From the NCBI GenBank assembly GCA_032718475.1, contig JAUCBJ010000144.1, positions 30,151-94,150 of the forward strand: DNA of 64,000 nt, given 5' to 3'. Of the stretch, positions 12,523-23,027 are shown piece by piece. The DNA comes from Nemertoderma westbladi (Eukaryota; Xenacoelomorpha; Nemertodermatida; Nemertodermatidae). Every line of letters starts with the position of its first letter. Position 1 is the first letter of the stretch. Under the pieces are notes generated by a model. The model searched no databases and had not been told where the DNA came from. It saw nothing but the letters and a program-made list of their open reading frames with translations. A program made the position numbers and the translations under genes.

Positions 12523-13777
12523 ACTGACTGTGTAATGCTGATACAATTGCCCAGCAATCTAAATCATCCTTCACTCTATATATCACTGTATCAGTTCAGT
12601 ATATCTCACAGTCTCAGTATCTATCTTTCCATTCCTACATCATTACATACAGACAGACAGACATATAACAGTATAATGAAAATAATTTCATCCCGTTTTT
12701 CATTAGCAGATTAGGGCCTACTAGAAACAATTTGGTTGAATCCCTTAAATGCCTTCAGCCTTAACACGCGTTTTGGTTTTCTCAGTCTTTCTAAATTTTA
12801 ACACTTTTTCTTCTGTCACGCCGTTTCTCAAACTTTAATGCCCCCTTGCCTTCTTGCTGCCTTTTGGTGATGTTCACGTTCTGACGTTGTCAAATATTAT
12901 TACGTTTATTTCCATTTCAGTCTTTTAAGCATGTGATTCTTTAGTTTTGTTTATGCCTATAATACCATATCATATACCAGTCAGCCAGTCTACCAGTACG
13001 GTATCTGTTACAGACTCATCCATCTGTCCATTAACATATTAACAACATATCAAATACATTCTGACATTTCATCAACTAATGTTTATAAATCATCACAACT
13101 CGACAAGGGTAAGCAAGCAGTAAGCAATTTTGAAGTAATTTATAATGACAGAGTTACTGACAGGCTGACAGGGCTGCACAATAATAATTGTTGCCAAAAA
13201 TGGCAACCATTATTTTTCTTTAATTCTAATGGTTGCCAAAAATGGCAATAATTATTTTAGGCACATTTCGGCCTATTGCTAAGAGAAATTCACACGATGA
13301 TTTTTTTTCTTATACGGTCAATTATATTTAAATTTCGCGCTCTTTTCACTTACCTATTTACCAAAATGCGATTTTGCTTCTGGGCGTGCGAAAATTAGAA
13401 AAACCAAAAGTTGCCAGATTTGGCAATAAACATTGCCATATGTGGCAACTTTTGAGGTTGCCAGATTTGGCCATTGTACCTAACTGACCGGTCAGCCGGC
13501 AGCCGGTAGCGCAGTCAGGCGGGGGTCCTACGAATTACCCAAAAAAACACAATATTACCCAAAAAAAACACAAAAATACACAAAAAAATACAAAAAATTA
13601 CACAAAAAAAACACAAAAATACACAAAAAAAACACAAAAAGATTTCTTAATTAATGGAAAGGAGCAGGTTACTGCCTGACTGCAGTCAGGAACACTGCTG
13701 CACTGGTCACAATTGACAATATGTCCAATTTACAGCCAGAATGTGTCCGCGGAAAACGCTCTCAGAGTGAAATTTCT

Positions 13778-16700
13778 CCAGACAGTAGGGAACATACCCT
13801 TAAATAAGCTCCAAAAGTGGGTTCCTATTTAAGGAAAATGGCTCTTATTTAGGGGTTTTTGGGCCTTTTTTGGATATTTTTTCGATATAATATGCAATAA
13901 CTTGTTTCAGGAAAAAATACCGCATAATTTTATTTCACAATGTAAAAGTTGGGTCTTTCTTGAACATAAAGCAAAAAACCAGAAAACATTTCACCGTCCG
14001 GTTTTTTTTCTACAAGCGTTTTAAAATTGCATCAAAAATACGACTAGTTCCTAAATAAGGGGGATTTTTTAAATTTACCTTATTTAAGATATCGAAATTG
14101 TACACATAAATACTAAAAGTCCCTAAATAAGAACTTTTTGACCTGGGTTTCTTATTTAGGAATACAATTGTATTCCAAAATCTGCACATTCCTTAAATAA
14201 AATAAATATTCCTTATTCCTTACAGTATGTGTTACACTTCTTTCATAATTCTTTGATTTATGTCAGTCTGTATATTGCTAATTGTTGGGATAAGAATAAG
14301 GACAATGGTTGCACTGCACTCTATAAATCCTCTATAGAATATCGTATCATAATGAAGTTGCTAGCACTGGCATTCTTACCTCACACGGTAGCATAGAATA
14401 GCCCATTGATATTCAAAAGAATAGCCCATCGCCCATCTGAGCGCACATACATTGTCACGTATTTCGATGAAACACGACTCAAGTAACTGGACATCGCCGC
14501 ACAGTTTCGAAAAACTAACTTGTGTCCTGCATTTCCTCTTCTGCTCCGCGTGACGCCCCACTTAGATGGATTGTCCACAATGTCATGTCAATAGGCACAA
14601 AGATGGTTCGGTTGGGCAGCTGATAGACGTTATGAAGGTTAAAGATGATGACTGGATGACGTTTTGGCTCAACTGGCTCAGGCAGGAGTGGGACACGTTC
14701 GTGGGACCTTTGCGCAGCATGAAGTGAGCAAAGCCTTAGCTAGCCCTAGCTGATAGGGGCCCCACCCCATTCAGCCATTAACATGTTGTCTTTCGTTAGT
14801 CAGAGGTCGTTCAACACAATACTCGTATCCTTAATTTGCCTCATAGCGTTCGTTTGTTTTTTACCAAACTTCAGATTATTTCAAATCTTTTGACAGACTA
14901 CATACATACTAAGTTTCGTTTAATTTCATTAAGGAATGACCGAGTTATTAGCGATAAAAAATTTACAACGACGACAGACAACTCGTTAATGCACCCATAT
15001 GCTAAGGCTTCGCTCACTTGAACGTGGCTCTCCACCACATTCAATCCGGTTCGACGCAGTTTGTTGCTCGTTGTTGCTCATTGTTGCTCATTGCTGTTCG
15101 TTGTGCTTTATTATTTCTCATTGTTGGTCATTGTTGCTCATTGTTGGTCATTGTTGCTCGTTGTTGGTCATTGTTGCTTGTTGGTGCTCATTGTTGCTCG
15201 TTAGTTGTACTTTATTATTGCTCGTTGTTGCTCGTTGTACTCTATCTGTCTATTATTGCTCGTTGTTGCTCATTATTGCTCATTGTTACTCGTTGTTGTA
15301 CTTTATTATTGGTCGTTCAATCGTTGTTCCTCATTGTTGCTCGTTGTTTCTCGTTGTTGTACTTTATTATTGCCCATTGTTGCTCGTTGTTGCTCAATAT
15401 TACTCGTTGTTGCTCGTTCAGTCATTGTTGCTCATTGTTGCTCGTTGTTGTACTTTATTATTGCTCATTGTTGCTCAATATATCTCGTTGTTGCTTAATA
15501 TAACTCGTTGTTGCTCGTTCAGTCGTTTTTGCTCATTATTGCTCGTTGTTTCTCGTTGTTGCTCATTGTTGCTCGTTGTTGTTCTTTATTATTGCTCAGT
15601 GTTTCTCATTGTTGCTCGTTGTTGCTCAATGTTACTCGTTGTTATACTTTATTATTGCTCAATGTTACTCGTTGTTACTCATTGTCATTGTTGCTCATTG
15701 TTACTCGTTCCTCATGTCCTAATTATTGGTCGCTGTTTCTCGTTGTTGTACTTTATTATTGCTCATTGTTGCTCGTTGTTTCTCGGTTTTGTACTTTATT
15801 ATTGCTCATTGTTGCTCAATATATCTCGTTGTTGTTCAATATAACTCGTTGTTGCTCGTTCAGTCGTTGTTGCTCATTATTGCTCATTGTTGCTCGTTGT
15901 TGTTCTTTATTATTGCTCATTGTTGCTCAGTGTTTCTCATTGTTGCTCGTTGTTGCTCAATGTTACTCGTTGTTATACTTTATTATTGCTCAATGTTACT
16001 CGTTGTTACTCATTGTCATTGTTGCTCATTGTTACTCGTTGTTCCTCATGTCCTCATTATTGGTCGTTGTTTCTCGTTGTTGTACTTTATTATTGCTCAT
16101 TGTTGCTCGTTGTTTATCGTTGTTGTACTTTATTATTGCTCATTGTTGCTCGTTGTTTCTCGTTGTTGTACTTTATTATTGCTCGTTCAGTCTATGTTCC
16201 TCATTGTTGCTCGCTGTTTCTCGTTGTTGCTCATTGTTGCTCGTTGTTGCTCATTATTTCTCATTGTTACTCGTTGTTGCTCATTGTTGCTCGTTGTTGT
16301 ACTTTATTATTGCTCGTTCAGTCGTTATTCCTCATTGTTGCTCACTGTTTCTCGTTGTTGCTCATTGTTGCTCGTTGTTGTACTTTATTATTACTCATTG
16401 TTGCTCGGTGTTTCTCAATGTTGCTCGTTGTTGCTCGTTCAGTCGTTGTTCCTTATTATTGCTCATTGTTGTTCGTTGTTTCTAGCTGTTGCTCATTGTT
16501 GCTCGTTGTTGTACTTTATTATTGCTCATTTTTGCTCGTTGTTGCTCATTGTTTCTCATTGTTGCTCAATGTTACTCGTCGTAGTCGTAGTTGCTCATTG
16601 TTACTCGTTGTTGCTCATTCAGTCGTTTTCCTCATTATTGCTCGTTGTTGTACTTTATTATTGCTCAATGTTACTCGTTGTTGCTAATTGTTGCTCGTTG

Positions 16701-17636
16701 TTACTCGTTGTTTTGTTACTCATTGTTCATTCGTTGCTCGTTGTTGCTTATTTTTGGTCATTGTTGCTCGTTGTGCATTTTTGCACCTATCCAATTAAGC
16801 TCAGAAGCTCCCTTATCTCTGCATCTTACAATGTCCTGTCAAGGTTAGGCGGGTAGGAGGTCATAACTGTTATAAGCAGGCAGATAAGGGCAGAAGGAGG
16901 ACGGGGCTGGGAGACGAGGTTATAAGAGACATAATATAAGGATATTTAATTTAATTTATTTAATTTAATATATAAGAAATGAGGCCAGTATTGGTTGACA
17001 GAAGGAGATACGCAATGCGTATCCTATTGCGCCTCATAATAGCCTCTCGTCAACAAGTCAACCCCATAGACTAGCGGCACTGGCTGTTTCAGCTGACGGG
17101 GCTCTGTCGAAAACGCGTCCCTGATGCAGTAAGGGCCCTCTTTTGAGGAGCAATATTATTATTGTCGCGGACCGGAACTGCTTCTACTCTCTGTGAGAAA
17201 TGAGAAATATTTAATTTATTTAAGGAGTATGCAGATTTTGGAATGAAATTGTATACCTAAATAAGAAACCCATGTCAAAAAGTTCTTATTTAAGGACTTT
17301 TAGTATTTGTGTACAATTTCGATGTCTTAAATAAGGTAAATTTAAAAAATCCCTCTTATTTAGGAACTGGTCGTATTTTTGATGCAATTTTAAAACGCTT
17401 GTAGAAAAAAAACCGGACGGTGAAATGTTTTCTGGTTTTTTGCATTATGTTCAAGAAAGAACCAACTTTTATATTGTGAAATAAAATTATGCGGTATTTT
17501 TTACTGAAACAAGTTCTTGCATATTATGTCGAAAAAATATCCAAAAAATGCCCAAAAACCCCTAAATAAGAGCCATTTTCCTTAAATAAGAACCCACTTT
17601 TGGAGCTTATTTAAGGGTATGTTCCCTACTGCCAGA
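13778..17636. mobile_element. 3.85-kb long-TIR element, 5-bp TSD CCAGA
   Basis: The ends CAGTAGGGAACATACC (13783) and GGTATGTTCCCTACTG (to 17631) are flanked by CCAGA on both sides (13778-13782 and 17632-17636). The inverted repeats are very long, about 430 bp (13783-14212 and 17203-17631). They carry many 'CCTTAAATAAG/CTTATTTAAGG' boxes spaced along each arm. The centre (14213-17202) holds a 10-bp minisatellite and no recognisable transposase. Like the 9626-13486 element it combines CAGT termini with a 5-bp TSD and similar total length. Confidence 0.85.
15050..16775 (+). repeat. 10-bp minisatellite TTGTTGCTCR with higher-order structure
   Basis: Alternating TTGTTGCTCG and TTGTTGCTCA units are interrupted by recurring phrases such as TTGTACTTTATTATTGCTC and GCTCGTTCAGTCGTTG, which form longer repeating blocks. 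The period leaves several + frames open, giving Leu/Cys/Ser-rich conceptual proteins (14999-16856) that I do not regard as genes. It lies wholly inside the long-TIR element. Confidence 0.95.
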
Positions 17637-18264
17637 AAACAATGCTAAATTTCATTTGAAAACCGGCAGTGAAATTTTAACATTGGCATTTTAAAAATTA
17701 TGCCAGTAGGCCCTATGCCATTAGAATCGCCATAAAATTATGTATAAATTAATTTGAGAATTAGAATCTCATCGTTCTGTCGTTGGGATAACTATCATAA
17801 TATTAAAAATAAAAATGTGCCCAGCTTCTGCTTTGAGTACTAGTGGAGTTACAGCCTAAATATGTCCGGAAATATAATCGCAGCCTGTGAAGGACAAATA
17901 GTGGCTGTATGGACACTTTCTGGCTGTGAATATATGGAAAATTTTTGGCTGAGCTTCAGCCAGAAAGTGACCAGTGTTACTAACTGTACTGCAGTAGAAG
18001 GCTTTTCTAACCAAAACAATAAACGATAACCAAAGAACATAGGTTACACTTAGTCTTATTTTTCCAACCCTATCATGCCTATAGGATATAAATTATTTTT
18101 GTCTTTTGGGGTTTTTGGGTAATATTGCAGTATTGTGTTTTTTTGTCTTTTATTGTGTTTTTTTTGGTAAATTTTTGTGTTTTTTTGTATTTTTGTGTGT
18201 TTTTTTTGTGTATTTTTGGGTAATTTTGTGTTTTTTTGGGTAATTCGTAGGACCGGTCAGGCGG

Positions 18265-19404
18265 TAGGCAGGCAGGCTGGCAGGTAGGTCTGTAAGTAGT
18301 TGCCAAGTCTGATAGTGATTGTACAGTCTGACAGTCGGTGAGAAGTCAAAAATTGGACTTGAGTCCAAAATTGGACTTCGACTCCAGTTCAAGTCCAAAA
18401 TTGGACTTCTGTGAGTCCAATATTGGACTTCAAATCAGCCAATTGTTCCAGGCAGGGCCTTGGGTAATTGGATCGGGCGGGATTTTTTTTCTTAAATCGA
18501 AAATATATCAAAAAATAAGAGTTTTGAACAGGGGGACCTGAAATTCACCAGGCAGCCAGGGGGAACTTTTTTTATAAGGCTTTGAATTTTTACAAAAGTC
18601 CAATATTGGACTTTAATTCCAATTTTGGACGTGACATTGAGAATCGAACTTAAAGGTACATGAAGCATGACAGATGAGAGACAGCCAGACAGCTGTTAAG
18701 TTATGGAAAGTTACCTTTGCAGCTCTGTATGTATCTGCAGTGTAATGACTGTACTGTACTTAGAATATAATGGTACATTCTAGCATTCTAGGTACTTTGT
18801 ACTTTACGTTTAGCATATTGTTTAGTTTACAATTTACATTCATGTTACCGTATGTCTAACCTTACAGCCTTATGTACCCAGGACTTTATAGTGTCTTTAG
18901 GACTAGATTAGATTATGCTCCAACAAATATTTAATTACAAATTATAGTTGGTGGATACTGGTAGCAATGCCAGGTTAGCCAACTGCAGCTGCTGCTAAGG
19001 CTAACTACAGTACAAGCTACGATTTCGTCTAAGGCTATAGGAGCCCTATCAGAAAGAAATACTACAAGTTGATGCTACCACCATCTCTTCTAATTTTTCC
19101 ATACAACAGGCAGACAGGGAGGGTATTTTAAAACGGCTGGATAACAGGATAATGAAATGGGATTAGTCACTGATTAACGTGTTGGGGTCTCCACATAATA
19201 AGTACAGAAGTAACAAGTAACACACGTCATAATCATAAACCAATTGAGGGAAAGGAACAGGTTACAGAGGCAGGCTTTTCTAACTAAAACAATAAACGCC
19301 CACTTTTGACTTTACCAATTGAAGGAGCCCTATAACCTCACCACATACTACTACTACAATCAGCATGATTCATTGCAGCTGCATTATATATATAGGCCCT
19401 ATAA
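18265..19404. other. Non-coding; GTCCAAAATTGGACTT palindrome cluster
   Basis: Positions about 18343-18430 and 18596-18632 contain repeated GTCCAA(A/T)ATTGGACTT palindromes. The same motif, next to an inverted GGTGAGAAGTC phrase, recurs at 34608-34692, so this is probably a small MITE family. A copy of a dispersed ~50-bp motif lies at 19249-19298. No gene is seen. Confidence 0.45.
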
Positions 19405-19592
19405 TGTATTAAGAATGCTGTGCCGGCTTGTTGACAAAAGTGCGCCTCCACAACTCCCTTACACTCTTAATAGTCTTAAAGCCTTATCAGTATCACCCAT
19501 GACATTTGCTAGATCATCCGCATCTTCAAGGCCAGTGTCCTTTAAGACAGTAAGAAAGATGCGTCTCAAGAAAGTCATGGGCTGTCCACCAT
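19405..19592 (-). pseudogene. Non-LTR retrotransposon 3' fragment, left half of a split copy
   Basis: On the - strand this matches the C-terminal coding end of the non-LTR copy at about 49500-49640 (for example 'GACATTTGCTAGATCATCC' and 'GCTGTCCACCAT' on the + strand). The copy carries small insertions. It is interrupted at ACCAT (19588-19592) by the LTR retrotransposon and resumes at 32667, with the same ACCAT, on the far side. Confidence 0.85.
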
Positions 19593-20822
19593 TGTTCGCG
19601 CTTTTGAAGACCTTTAGCAGTTTAACCTGCCAAAATTTATATGTCTTTTAGTTAATTAAAACCACTTTAGCATACGACAATAATTTATGCTAATACGCAA
19701 AACATTAGCCGAAGTCAGCCCATGCGCGATCATTCACCCGATGGATCTACACCCGGGAGACTGAATTCGGATGCTTGAATTGTATTATTACAGTGTAAGG
19801 TTGCAGTGTATACCTAATGTATTATTCGATAGATCGTTAATAATTAATCTCTGACAGATATTATTGGCTTTCGGGAAATATTAACAGTTCCTTTAGGACG
19901 TGGCGCTTTATCTATTTAAACAGAACTAAGACTTATACTAAAACGCAACGATACTGCTTATGATTAAAGTATAAAGCGTATTCTTTAGGAAATACTTTGT
20001 TACCAATCACGATCATACACACTATTCTGCCGACAGTCAGTACATTTGATCACACATAAAGAGAGCAGTAATTGACTCACGTAGGGTCTGCTAAATAACA
20101 TTGGATTCAATACACACCACATTAATATAAATCGCAATTGTTATGTATAGCCGGTCTCTCTAACCTGTAGTGTTATCAAGAAAATTGGGAATTGGGTGAT
20201 TTATCCGTATTATCCAAATAGCAATATTTCCATCAACAAATAGGTACAATTAATAACTGACGGTAAAATAACAGTACAAGCAATATGATTAATGCATTTA
20301 AGATTGATTAAATTGATCGGTAGTTAGTTAGGTAACAGTTTATACTTTCGATAATTCAAGCAGTTTACTATAGTTCTTACTAAAAGGCCGGTGTTTCTGG
20401 CTTAGACAGCAATAACAACAAAGTATCAAGAAAAAACCGTAAGACTGAACACTCTCCTTATGATCGACTAAAAGCTACACGTCGACAGGAAAAATCGCTC
20501 TGATTGGCTCAAGCCAAACAAAGAACCGTGCATCTAATGGCTGTTTCCATGTCAGCAACCAGCTGTTAGATGTCGTAATATGAATCATCACGGCTAAGCT
20601 GTGAAAGGTAGTTGGTGCATTACAAGTTTTTTGCCTTACCATGTCCACCAAAACACGTATATAGCAGAATGATTTTTATGTCCGTTAAAACACCTGTAAA
20701 GGTACCTTGCGGGCGAGGGGAATATATATACAGTCCGAGAACCCTTTTAGAGTATTCCAGCGCCTGGGGGGGAACTGGCCAGCAAAGGCAAACGTATCAG
20801 TTATCCCACAAAAGCTTTTACA
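19593..20822 (-). repeat. Left LTR (3' LTR of the element)
   Basis: It begins TGTTCGCGC and ends TTTTACA on the + strand. By eye it matches the right LTR throughout except for one substitution, A against G in 'TGTCC(A/G)CCAAAAC', near 20646. On the sense strand a TATATATA box lies at 20730-20723, about 93 bases into the LTR, and is a plausible promoter element. Confidence 0.95.
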
Positions 20823-20900
20823 CCGCTCCCAGAAAATGGGATTTAAGTCTATAAAATATACAAAATCACAGTTTCTAAAATACAAAAATACTCTAAACAG

Positions 20901-23027
20901 TTAGTCTTTCTTGCGCGGACGGCGTTTACGCAGTTTTTTGAAGCTAGCAAGAGTCCTTTTCTCTTTGGGGCGAGCCACTTTACTAGGAGGGCTATAACTC
21001 CTGGGTGAAGGGTGCAATATGATTGCATCAGAAGGTATGGGATTGCGATCGGTATATCCGCCGGTCGAAGTACCGGGTTGATTGACATCAACGTCAGGGG
21101 AGAGGGGTCTAACGGCTTTGAGAGCTCGTTTCAAGACAGCCGCTCTTACGGGTCCTTTACGAGTGGTCTGAACGAGGGCCGTGGGTGGACCATAGGCAGT
21201 TAGAAACTTCCTTGGTTTAATGGTTCTTTCTAACTCGCGTTCGCGGGCTCGATACTCGTAAGGCCGTCGATATACTTCTTGTAACTCAGGGTGTGAGTTG
21301 ACGAATAAGTCTCCATAGGCAGGGTCTTGACGGATAAAGTTTATTAAGTTGTAAGACTGGATGTCACTCGGATTAATGCTCCTGAGGAATTTGCGTACAT
21401 ATTTGGTTGAAATACATTCTCCAACGCGTTTCAATAGTTCATAACTTGATAGGCGCGATTTCTGCTCGACGGAGGCAAACAAATATGGATGGAACGCATA
21501 AACTCCTTCGTAGGCGCGTCCAGGATAATAGCGATGGCGTGAATCACAATGTAAATCAGCGTTCGCTTCCCAAGCTCTGATATAACGTAGTACAATCATT
21601 TCATCTACGCTCTCTAAATCATGGTTGAAGGGACAATCAAAGCTGGCGTGTCCTTTTAATTGACAATGATGGCATTGAGTCATAAATTGGGGGCAGACGG
21701 CAAAAATGTGCAAATTATTAAGCCGACAATATGCACAATAGATTTCCATCGACGGTTGCTCGTGGAAATAGGAACAAAGATCGTTGGTGTCCATGGACGT
21801 AATATGGTCTCTCGATGCGCACAGCCGACAACGTTGTCGAGAAACATAATTGGCATGGCGATAATCATACGCAGTAAGACACTGTGGACCTTGATACCAT
21901 TCCAATATATAGTCGCTATCGCTACTCCGAGCCGTGGGGGGCTGAATCTCTTCCGATTCTAAACATATGGGTTCGTCTTCCCCTTGTATAGTTGAGGTAG
22001 GTATGGCCGTCTCCTCAAGTGGACCTACCGTCTGAATTTCCACGACAGAATAACCGGTGGGGATCCGAGGTCTTTGGATAACCGAGGAGTGCAGGTTTAT
22101 CACACAAATGTCTCGGAAAATAGCGAATCCAGCGCTATCCAACTTCTCCGCAGCTGAGTCTCTTAAGCTGAGCTTGGTCAAAGCGCGGTCTTTGAATTGG
22201 CTATCCACGTTGCGAAACGGGGTTAAAAACCGTCGGAAACATTCAAAGCGGATGAATTTATTATGTTCATCTAGCTTAGCGAGTTTGGTCCCAAGGATTA
22301 ATGGATGGGCGCGTATAGTACGACTGCACACATCGGCTAGCCAACCGGAAAGTGCGGTGTTTTCGAAGATTGTGTAGATAGCTAAGGAGGGACGGAGTGG
22401 AACACTCATGAAGCTATACACGGCGCCAGGTGCGGTCAACGGTCCGTCAAAGTATAATCGAGAATAATGGTCTCCGTATACTTGTTGATAGTTGATGGGA
22501 TTTCCGACCTTGAAATTCCACCCGTATTCCTGAAAGGCAAGATGTCCGATGGAAGTTCGTTGCACCTTTGTAATGTTGCTAGACACATTAGCATACATGG
22601 TGCGAAAGAAACCTCGGCCTTCGGCCCAAGGCGCTATCAGCTGAGTATCCACGAAAGGATAGGGGATATTCTCCATATTCCGAAAGTCGTTTTGGAGATC
22701 TCCATAAACAGCTGAGCCGATTTTAACGATTCTTTCGTTGAATAACATCTCGAGAACGGGTTGGGGTAACATCGATCCATCGATACCCATGGCCGGTTTG
22801 CGTTCGGTGTCAATGACGTAACGCTGCGCGAGTTCGAATTGTCCATGTCGGAGATTCTTTTGCGTTTCGGTGAGAGTTTCGAAGGAATAATCGATCGCGT
22901 CGGAACACGCTCGCGTAAACACGTGAGTGGAGCCAGCTAATCCGCGTATCAAGCTATCCACAAACGCTTGTAAAGGTAGAGTATATCGCTCTCTAATACC
23001 AAGGTCATCTTCTATCAATTCCGTCAT
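20901..23027 (-). CDS. ORF2 of the LTR element: unrecognised 708-aa protein with a CCHC knuckle
   Basis: A complete frame of 709 codons lies between ORF1 and the 3' LTR, the place where env-like genes sit in LTR elements. I do not recognise the family. There is no signal peptide and no convincing membrane segment, so it does not look like an envelope protein. Residues 1-330 look globular. Residues about 394-466 are Cys/His-rich: CRLC, then CAYCRLNN, then CHHCQLKGHASFDC, which fits the CX2CX4HX4C zinc-knuckle pattern. The C-terminus is strongly basic (KKLRKRRPRKKD), suggesting nucleic-acid binding or a nuclear signal. The start is supported by an in-frame TAA 21 bases upstream. The same upstream sequence, TATTAACAAACTCAG, reads like a branch point plus 3' splice site, so it could be expressed from a spliced RNA. 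It might be a second nucleocapsid-like or accessory protein; this is inference. Confidence 0.8.
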   Translation of the reverse strand: MTELIEDDLGIRERYTLPLQAFVDSLIRGLAGSTHVFTRACSDAIDYSFETLTETQKNLRHGQFELAQRYVIDTERKPAMGIDGSMLPQPVLEMLFNERIVKIGSAVYGDLQNDFRNMENIPYPFVDTQLIAPWAEGRGFFRTMYANVSSNITKVQRTSIGHLAFQEYGWNFKVGNPINYQQVYGDHYSRLYFDGPLTAPGAVYSFMSVPLRPSLAIYTIFENTALSGWLADVCSRTIRAHPLILGTKLAKLDEHNKFIRFECFRRFLTPFRNVDSQFKDRALTKLSLRDSAAEKLDSAGFAIFRDICVINLHSSVIQRPRIPTGYSVVEIQTVGPLEETAIPTSTIQGEDEPICLESEEIQPPTARSSDSDYILEWYQGPQCLTAYDYRHANYVSRQRCRLCASRDHITSMDTNDLCSYFHEQPSMEIYCAYCRLNNLHIFAVCPQFMTQCHHCQLKGHASFDCPFNHDLESVDEMIVLRYIRAWEANADLHCDSRHRYYPGRAYEGVYAFHPYLFASVEQKSRLSSYELLKRVGECISTKYVRKFLRSINPSDIQSYNLINFIRQDPAYGDLFVNSHPELQEVYRRPYEYRARERELERTIKPRKFLTAYGPPTALVQTTRKGPVRAAVLKRALKAVRPLSPDVDVNQPGTSTGGYTDRNPIPSDAIILHPSPRSYSPPSKVARPKEKRTLASFKKLRKRRPRKKD

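Larger units (their letters stand above)
9621..13491. mobile_element. 3.86-kb TIR element, 5-bp TSD ACCGG
   Basis: The left end at 9626 reads CAGTTAGGTACAATGGCC and the right end at 13486 is its reverse complement. ACCGG flanks both sides (9621-9625 and 13487-13491). Subterminal TTTGGCAA/TTGCCAAA boxes recur just inside both ends (9640-9760 and 13190-13475), as expected for transposase-binding sites. No intact transposase is visible. A second element (about 10117-12522) is nested inside. CAG termini with a 5-bp TSD would fit the hAT5-like group, but that is inference. Confidence 0.8.
13679..17995. mobile_element. Second-level nested element, TSD ACTGCAGT
   Basis: Inside the previous element, ACTGCAGT occurs at 13679-13686 and 17988-17995. 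It flanks ends that share AACACTG...GTCAC in inverted orientation (13691-13710; 17968-17980). Subterminal boxes AGCCAGAA(T/A)GTGTCC occur on the left (13734) and several times, as TTTCTGGCTG, on the right (17918-17970). The outermost few bases do not pair perfectly, and the TSD is itself palindromic, so the exact ends are less certain than those of the outer and inner elements. Confidence 0.55.
13515..18264. mobile_element. 4.73-kb composite hAT-like element, 8-bp TSD TCAGGCGG
   Basis: The left end (13523) reads GGGTCCTACGAATTACCC and the right end (18256) closes with GGGTAATTCGTAGGACCGG. TCAGGCGG flanks both sides (13515-13522 and 18257-18264). Subterminal arms are A-rich ACCCAAAAAAACACAA repeats on the left (13538-13640) and their complement on the right (18105-18245). 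The same ends occur on the small element at 33367-33816, which establishes a family. Most of its length is a later insertion (13687-17987). Confidence 0.85.

Noticed and set aside
10109-12530. 8-bp TSD for the CAGGG element
   Set aside because: The immediate flanks CTGTCAGT and ACTGACTG do not match; the local CAGT-rich sequence makes any shorter match meaningless.
14999-16856. Leu/Cys/Ser-rich frames up to 376 codons
   Set aside because: Produced by the TTGTTGCTCR minisatellite; overlapping frames are all open and there is no conserved domain.
20901-23027. ORF2 as an envelope gene
   Set aside because: It is in the env position, but I see no signal peptide, no membrane anchor and no glycosylation-rich ectodomain pattern. 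It has a CCHC knuckle and a basic tail instead.
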